64,000 nt of DNA from the NCBI GenBank assembly GCA_030761205.1, contig JAULJL010000028.1:19457001-19521000 (forward strand). The letters run 5' to 3'. The notes beneath the pieces are model-generated. The model made no database searches. It was not told the DNA's origin and worked only from the letters and a program-made list of their open reading frames with translations. Both the position numbers and the translations under genes were made by a program. Each line of letters starts with the position of its first letter. The first letter of the stretch is position 1. Positions 56,870 to 64,000 of this stretch are shown one piece after another. This DNA is from Fremontodendron californicum. Taxonomy: Eukaryota; Streptophyta; Magnoliopsida; Malvales; Malvaceae.

Positions 56870-57240
56870 AGTACTTCGGCAGCTGAGGTAACGTTTAATG
56901 TTCCACTTTTTACTAATGTTTCTTCTCCACCTTTTTCTAGTAGATTTGCAAAGTTCAAGGTGGAAGAACATGAACAACACATGCCGGAAACCTTAAACAG
57001 CTTGTTTGTGGATGCCATTCAACAAATACCAAAATATACGCCATTCCTTGACAAGCTATGCACCACAAAGGATGATGGAATAATACTTGTAATGGAGAAT
57101 GCATCTACTATTGTGCAAAGAAACTGCCCTAAAAACGCACAAATTTGGAAAGTTTCTTGTATGATCTTGCAAATCCTAAACAGCCAAGAAGGGGTGTTGG
57201 TTAGGTTGGACAACTTAACTCAAGTACTAATTGGGAAGGC

Positions 57241-59085
57241 AGCCCAATTAATAAAGAAATTACGAACCTGCCACACGCAAATTTGCTTTCTTTTCCTTTT
57301 TCTTTTATTATTTTTATTATTTTTACTATTTTTATTTTTTTTATGTTTATTTGTTAATTGTTTGTTTAGTATTTTAGGATTATTTAGGTTGCATGAGTTT
57401 GTTTTGTTTTGTTTTGTTTTGAGTCTCAGTTGTTCCTATTCTTATGTTATTAGTTCTTTTCTCTTACACATGATTCTTTCATTGGGGTTAATAGCATTAC
57501 ATTGATGACAATGTAAGAATTAAGTGTGGGGGGGGGGAAGGATTTTGGATTTCTTTTATTAATGTCTTTTAATTTTTTTATGAGTCTTTAATAATATTAT
57601 TATTATTATTTTTAGTTTGTTTTAGTTCCTTTTTAATACAATGATGAGATATGATTTGCATAGGTCTAAACTGGTTATTAGTGAGAAGATTTTCATGAGA
57701 ATTAAGCTTGATAGTAATTTTTATGAGCCAATGTTGATATGATATGTTGATTGAGAAAGAAGCATGTTTAGACTTGATATTGACTTGTATAATCATCCTT
57801 GTGAGTTTTTGAGCCTATATGATTGATGCATTATACATATCAATCTAATTTCTTTCTTGAGTGCTCTTATGATTGCACGATTCTCAAGAACTTGCTTTAA
57901 ACCGTTTGAGACTATATTGATACATGTGATAACATGAATATTATAGAGGCATTAGGATTATAACCAGAGCCAAACAACCATCCATTATTAATGTTCCAAG
58001 AGAACATCCCCAATAGTGAGCCAATTTGAGCCTACATTAAATATGCTATTTTTTTGGTAACCACAACTTACACCTAGCCTAAATATACTTATATCCTTAC
58101 CCTTGTTCTAAAGATGGATTATATATTTTGAGACATATTGCAAAAAACAAGGGATATTTTTAGTTGAAAATTTGGGTTGGAAACAAAAAATAAGTGTGGG
58201 GGAAGAAAAGAAAAAAAAAAGTCAAGAAAAAAAGAAAAGGATCATTGTCAAATACATTCCCATATTGAAAAAAAAAAAAACCATCTCTTGAACTTCTAGT
58301 GAAAGTAAAGAAAAAGATGTTACAAAGTTGGTTAGAATGAAGCAAAGGCTCAACATGAATATTTAGCCTATATTATTATGTGCTTTATAAGAGTTTTGAA
58401 AAGTTTTATTTGCAAAATCTTATTTTGTATCTAAATTCTATGAAGTCTTTGGAACCTTTGTAATATCTTTTATTCTTTAACCACGTTACAACCCCTTGTC
58501 CCCATTACAACCTTGATTAAAGACCTCTTAATTTATGAAGATGCATGATCTAAATAATGGATAATAGGTGGACAAGCAAGCATATGGTAGAACTATTTTC
58601 ATGTGATTGATTGAGTGTAATCACTTTACCACAACTTTAAAGAGTGAAAATCATGAGAGTATAGTGAGAAGTTGAGATTAAGTTTGAATATGCACTATTT
58701 TGATTGAAATATGTTATGTTAATATTGGCTTAACTCAAACTATTTACATTCAAGCAAGATTTTTTGTGAATTTCTTTAAGCTACTGATTAGTTTATAAGA
58801 CTTGTCCAATGATTATTTCTAATTTATATTGGAAGGATTAGTTATAATTATTATTATTTTTATTTTTTTTAGTTCTTCTTATGTCTTCAATGTTTGTGGG
58901 TATCGTCCTTGTAAACCCTCATGAGACTAAACTCGTCAACTAGGGACACTTAGGGGTTTAAAGGCTTGTGTCACATGCTAAGTGCCATCGTGAGTTCCTA
59001 CGAAAGTGGAGTAGATTAGATTTTCTTATTTTATTTTTATTTTGTTTTGCTCGAGGACAAGGAAAAAACTAAGTGTGGGGGTATT
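57241..59085 (+). other. 3' UTR of element E
   Basis: Noncoding. A hairpin form at 57497-57516 is followed by a long G run (GTGTGGGGGGGGG near 57526-57537), and the final polypurine tract AAGTGTGGGGGTATT is next to the LTR. Confidence 0.75.
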
Positions 59086-59648
59086 TGATAAGCTCATGAA
59101 ATATACATTTTTGGCCTTTCTACCTTTAGTTTTTGTTATATTTTCGATCTTTATCTTGTTTACTTATATTATGTTTTTGAATTTTAGGTGAAATCAAAAG
59201 ATGTCAATAATGATGGTAAACAGCTTACAAAATCATAATCACAAGATGGAAGAAGACTTGGGAGTCAAAAATATCGATTTTCGTTTGAAAAGCAATCAGG
59301 AGGATTTGACCTTTGGAGCTTGTTGTAAGGAAAACATGATGTTAGATTCTTTATTTGAAGAAACTTCCTCTTTACTTTTGAAGTTGACTTGATTACCTTT
59401 CCAACTATATATTATGGGCCCAAATCGGATAAGAAATGGGCATTTAAAATGGCGCTAGAAGATCTCCCTAAAGAACCCTGCGGCCAGAAAAACCCTAATC
59501 GCAATCTGAAAAAAGAAGAAGGCAAAAAAACGTGATTTTTGCACCTCTAGGCTTACTTGTGCGGCAAGGACTTATTCTCAGGGTTTTAAAGCTCTATAAA
59601 TACTATCTTTTGAGCCACAAACAAGACATACTTTGAGGAGACTCAAGA
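59086..59648 (+). repeat. Truncated 3' LTR of element E
   Basis: 563 bp of C-type U3 beginning TGATAAGCTCATG and including TATAAATA near 59594. It stops at GAGACTCAAG, where a minus-strand element is joined. Confidence 0.8.
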
Positions 59649-60038
59649 ACTAAAACACACTAAAAAAATAATAATAATATTAAAGACTCATAAAAAAAAA
59701 TAATAGCCAAAAATAAATGAAATCCTAAATCCTTTCCCCTACACTTAATTCTTATATTGTCCTCAATGTAATGCTATCAACCCAAATGAAAGAATCATGT
59801 GTAAGAAAAAAGAACTAATAACATAAGAATAGGAACAACTAAAACTCAAAACAAAACAAACCCCTGCTACCTAAATAATCCTAAAATACTAAACAAAAAA
59901 TGAACAAATAAACATAAAAAATAAAAACAATAAAAGGAAATGGAAAAGAAAGAGAAAACAAATCTGAATATGGCAGGTTGGCAATTCTTCTTTAATTGGG
60001 CTGCCTTCCCAATTAACACTTGAGTTAGTGTTTTGAAC

Positions 60039-60977
60039 CTACCCAACACCCCTTCTTGGCTTTTTAGGCTTGTCAGGCTCATACATGAAATTTCCCAAAT
60101 TTATGCGTTTGATAGGAAGCTTTCTTTGCACAACAGTGGATGCATTCTCCATTACAAGTATTATTTCATCATCCTTTGTGGTGCATATCTCATCGAGGAA
60201 TGAAGCATATTTTGATACTTGTTGAATAGCATCCACAAACAAATTGTTTAAGATTTTCGGCATGTGTTGTTCATGTTCCTCCTCCTTGAACTTTGCAAAT
60301 CTATTAGGAAAAGGTGGAGAAGAAACATTAGTAAAAATTGGAATCTTAAACGTTACCTCAGGTGCCGAAATACTCTTATTTGGATTTGTGGCTTCTTTAT
60401 CCTCAAGAATAGAATCCATCTCTAATTTTGTCTCATCCTCAACTTGTTTCTCATTCCTCAAGGTCACAATAGTAGCATTCTCTTTTGGGTTAATCATCGT
60501 TTGGGCAGGGAGTTCTTCAGATCTTTATGCTACCCATCCCACCATACTACTAGCCAATTGGCTCATTTGCTTTTCCAAACTCTGGATGCTTGCCCTTGTT
60601 TCCTGTTGAAATTGCAAAGTATCAGTAACAAGAGAATAGACAAGATCTTCTAAGGAAGTACCTGAGTTTTGAGTCATATGTGATGGCTGAAAAAGATCTG
60701 GTTATTCAGACCATGATTGATTGAAGCTAGATGGATGAGTGAAATTGGCATAAGGATCTACTTCTTGGAAATTTTTCGAGTAGCCATAATTAGTATGACC
60801 CCACCATCCCTCATGGTAAGTGTTTGAGTACTGATCATGCGGTTGGTCTTGGAACCATTGAAGGCCTTGACATCCTCCAGTGGCCAATTGTTGAACTGGG
60901 GAGGTGAGATTGGTTTGTTGATTCTCCATGTTCATGTACGCCACCAACTCTTCAAGTGTTAGATTGCTTAATTCCAT
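60039..60977 (-). pseudogene. Gag-derived MELSNL ORF of element F, broken
   Basis: Same family and length as the B ORFs. In-frame stops occur at about 60700 (after FNQSWSE) and near 60526 (TAA in the QRSEEL region). The rest is collinear and ends KKPRRGVG. Confidence 0.82.
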
Positions 60978-61088
60978 CGTTTTTTTTTTTCAAAATTTGA
61001 AAAGAAAAACCTGTATATACAAGAAAATAAAACTAATTAGAACTGAAAATAATAATAAACCAAGTACCAAATAACTAAAGAAAGCAAT

Positions 61089-61105
61089 CCCCGGCAACGG
61101 CGCCA
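61089..61105 (-). promoter_or_regulatory. PBS of element F, tRNA-Asp type
   Basis: Perfect minus-strand TGGCGCCGTTGCCGGGG; the LTR fragment starts at 61112. Confidence 0.85.
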
Positions 61106-61111
61106 AAAACT

Positions 61112-61587
61112 TGATGCACCCAAAAAAGTGTATCTTATTTAACCTTGCACTTAAAAAGAATCAATTGTAGAGTATAGTGATTAGCAAGGGTCGAGTCCTC
61201 AGGGATTGGGTTTTAGTTTATAAGTTAATAGTTTAAAACTTAAATTCAAGGACAACAAAAGAAAAGGGGGTTTTGAAATAGTTTTAAAAATAAGCAAACA
61301 AGAAAAGTAAGATGCAAGTAAGAAATAAGAAATCAAATATGAGAGAAATATGGTAAAGGTTTCATTCTCTACCACTAGACATCAATAAGAATCAATTTCA
61401 AATCTATCAATATGAACCACCTATCAAAGTTAACAACCGTAGATAACAACAAGCTCTGTTACCCCAATCTTTCCGTAGTTTGTCGTTAAATAGAATAGGC
61501 TCTCTATTTAATCTCTAACCATCAAACAACCTAGAATAAGCTCTCTAAATTCAATTTAATGGAAGCTTTATGATGAGAAAGATAGGT
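61112..61587 (-). repeat. LTR fragment of element F
   Basis: R/U5 part of an A-like LTR, starting TGATGCACCCAAAAAAG. Interrupted at 61588 by the foldback structure. Confidence 0.8.
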
Positions 61588-63488
61588 TGATAAGCTCATA
61601 AAATATACATTTTATGCCTTTCTACCTTTAGTTTTTGTTATGTTTTCGATCTTTATCTTGTTTACTTATAATATGTTTTTGAATTTTAGGTACAATAAGG
61701 AGAATGAAGTCAAAAGATGTCAATAATGATGGTAAAGAGCTTACAAAATCATAATCACAATATGGAAGAAGACTTGGGAGTCCAAAATATCAATTTCTGG
61801 TTGAAAAGCAATTAGGCAGATTTGACCTCCGGAGCTTGTTGCAAGGAAAACATGATGTTAAATTCTTTATTTGAAGAAACTTTCTTCTTCACTTTTGAAG
61901 CGGACTTGATTATCTTTCCAACAATATATTATGGGCCCAAATCGGATAAGAAATGGGCATTCAAAATGGCGCTAGAAGATCTCCCTAAAGAACCATGCGG
62001 CCAGAAAAACCCTAACCGCAAATCTTAAAAAAAGACAAAAACGTGATTTTTCTGCCTCCAGGCTTTCTTGTGCGGCAATGACTTATTCTCAGGGTTTTAA
62101 AGCTCTATAAATACCATCTTTTGAGCTACAAATTAGACATCTTTTGAGGAGACTCAAGGATCATCATCATTATTCTTCTTCTTCTTCTCCATTCTTTTAT
62201 TTTCCTTTTTAGTTTTATGTATATATTATCTATACCTATGTTAGGCTAAACATTTATTTGGTTAAGGGTGATTTCAAAGCCCTAGACATGTTATGTAATT
62301 AATTTTCAGAATCTATCTATCATTGTTTTCTATCAAAGTTGCTTATGTTCTTCCATTAAAATTGTTCATGATGATGTTTTCATTTGTTTAGGTGGCCAAC
62401 TAGATAAATCTTGATAATTGTCTAATGCTAGTTTAGGAGTCTTGATCCGTGTAATTGTCTTGATTTCTTATTCATAAGTAGCAATTTGTGATTAATGATT
62501 ATGGTTAAGTTTTCAATAATTGCAAAGTGGAACATAACCTAAGTTGAACAATACGAGATTATGTGTTTGTTGCTTAGATCAACCTATCTTTCTCATCATA
62601 AAGCTGCCATTAAATTGAATTTAGAGAGCTTATTCTAGGTTGTTTGATGGTTAGAGATTAAATAGAGCGCTTATTCTATTTAACGACGAACTAAGGAAAG
62701 ATTGGGGTAACAGAGCTTGTTGTTATCTACGGTTGTTAACTTTGATAGCTAGAATCTGAAAATCAATTACAAAACATGTCTAGGGCTTTGAAATCACCCT
62801 TAACCAAATAGAAGTTTAGCCTAGCATAGGAATAGATAATATATACATAAAACAAAAAAGAAAAATAAAAGAATGAAGAAGAAGAAGAAGATGAAGAAGA
62901 AGAATGATGATGATCCTTTGAGTCTCCTCAAAAGATGTCTAGTTTGTGGCTCAAAAGATGGTATTTATAGAGCTTTAAAAACCTGAGAATAAGTCATTGC
63001 CGCATAAGTAAGCCTGGAGGTGCAAAAATCACGTTTTTGCATTTTTTTTCAGATTTGCGATTAAGGTTTTTCTGGCCGCAGGGTTCTTTAGGGAGATCTT
63101 CTAGCACCATGTTGAATGCCCATTTGTTATCCGATTTGGGCCCATAATATATCGTTGGAAAGATAATCAAGTTAACTTTAAAAGTCAAGAAGTAAGTTTC
63201 TTCAACTAAAGAATCTAACATCATGTTTTCCTTGCAAAAAGCTCCGGAGGTCAAATCTGCCTGATTGCTTTTCAACCAGAAATTGATTTTTTTGACTCCC
63301 ACGTCTTCTTCCATTTTGTGATTATGATTTTGTAAGCTCTTTACCATCATTATTGACATCTTTTGACTTCATTATCCTTATTGTACCTAAAATTCAAAAA
63401 CATATTATAAGTAAACAAGATAAAGATCGAAAACATAATAAAAACTAATGGTAGAAAGGCATAAAATGTATATTTTATGAGCTTATCA
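61588..63488. repeat. Foldback structure made of two inverted C-type LTR pieces
   Basis: 61588-62749 is a plus-strand C-type LTR from its TGATAAGCTC start. At 62750 it switches to a minus-strand LTR piece that ends GAGCTTATCA at 63488. The outer arms (about 0.65-0.7 kb) are inverted copies; the middle is unpaired R/U5. No target duplication is obvious. Confidence 0.78.
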
Positions 63489-63918
63489 CCACATTTATTA
63501 TCCCTTAGAAAGGCATAAAATGAATAAAGACCTCTTGATTTATGAAGTTCATGATCTAAATTGTTGATAATAGCTGGACAAGCAAGCATATCGTAGAACT
63601 GTTTTTATGAGATTGATTGAGTGTAAACACTTTACCACTACTTTAAAAAGTGAAAATCATGAGAGTATCCCATGTGAGAAGTTGAGATTAAGTTTGAACA
63701 TGCACTATTTTGACTGAGATATGTTATATTAACTTCACTCAAACCCTTTACTATCAAGCATGATTCTTTGCGAAACTCTTTAAGATATTGATTAGTTTGT
63801 AAGACATGTTCAATGATTATCTATAAGTTGTATTGAAAGTGAACTAGATTCGGTTTTCTTACCTTGTTTCTATTTGATGTTGCTCGCGGACTAGCAAAAG
63901 ATTAAGTGTGGGGGAATT
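63489..63918 (+). other. 3' UTR end of an A-type element
   Basis: Matches 21330-21734 of A, including the polypurine tract ATTAAGTGTGGGGGAATT. Its 5' side is replaced by the foldback structure. Confidence 0.7.
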
Positions 63919-64000
63919 TGATAAGTGATTAATTTCATACATTTTCCTATTTAATTTCTTTATACTTTGTGCTTTGATTCTTACTTCCTTGACATTTCAC
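63919..64000 (+). repeat. Start of an A-type LTR (cut by window end)
   Basis: TGATAAGTGATTAATTTC and onward matches the first 82 bp of the A LTR. Confidence 0.8.

Larger units (their letters stand above)
45405..59648 (+). mobile_element. Element E: decayed gag-bearing LTR retrotransposon
   Basis: LTR (interrupted by B2), degraded PBS (56048-56059 keeps CCGTTGCCGAGG), gag-derived ORF with a CCHC knuckle, 3' UTR with polypurine tract, and 563 bp of 3' LTR before a junction at 59648. No pol. It shares its first LTR with remnant D. Confidence 0.7.
59649..61587 (-). mobile_element. Element F: truncated minus-strand relative of B
   Basis: From right to left: LTR fragment (61587-61112), PBS (61105-61089), broken MELSNL ORF (60977-60039) and part of the 3' UTR, cut at 59649. 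The LTR piece has the A-type U5 (AAATAGTTTTAAAAATAAGC) rather than the 40-bp array, so F is an A/B hybrid. Confidence 0.78.

Overview
This window is plant nuclear DNA that consists almost entirely of nested and rearranged LTR retrotransposons. No ordinary single-copy host gene, rRNA, tRNA gene or CRISPR array is visible. The evidence for a plant is the Ty3/gypsy protein set of the Athila and Tat/Ogre lineages, primer-binding sites (PBS) matching the 3' ends of plant-type tRNA-Asp and tRNA-Arg, and AT-rich noncoding DNA. The DUF7745-type ORF at the left end suggests a eudicot, possibly Malvaceae (inference only).

Left third (1-29 kb). The oldest layer is a minus-strand Tat/Ogre-like element, called T. 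Its long LTR lies at 24033-28772, its PBS at 24012-24029 and its degraded DUF7745 ORF1 at 182-1963; its gag-pol lies beyond position 1. A plus-strand Athila-type element, A (2396-23535, duplicated target site CTCAC), is inserted in the T leader. A has gag, zinc knuckle, protease, RT, RNase H and integrase, but several frameshifts and stops break them. A minus-strand non-autonomous element, B1 (7300-18132, duplicated target site GAGGT), is inserted in the A RT gene.

Middle (29-45 kb). There are scraps of other LTR elements, then a plus-strand non-autonomous element C (31878-44886). C contains a second B-family copy, B3 (35282-42371, target site GTAAC).

Right third (45-64 kb). A remnant D and an element E share one LTR, which is split by a third and very young B copy, B2 (46759-55919, target site ACTAT). 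After E come a truncated minus-strand relative (F), an LTR-derived foldback structure (61588-63488) and the start of another A-type LTR at 63919.

The notable discovery is in the B family. B1 and B2 carry a two-gene cargo in sense orientation between the gag-like ORF and the 3' LTR. One gene is an intronless, full-length LONELY GUY (LOG)-type cytokinin-activating enzyme. The other is a 178-residue cysteine-rich basic protein that resembles the nucleic-acid-binding proteins of carlaviruses. B3 has the same LTRs, PBS and gag-like ORF but no cargo. Both cargo ORFs are intact in both copies, while most other ORFs here are broken. A short hairpin followed by a purine-rich tract recurs after gag, after the cargo and in the 3' UTR, so the cassette looks assembled by recombination between such modules.

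A, B and C share the tRNA-Asp PBS, the R/U5 half of the LTR and much of the 3' UTR, but have different U3 promoters. A is the only type here that encodes pol, so an intact relative of A is the likely source of replication proteins for B and C (inference).
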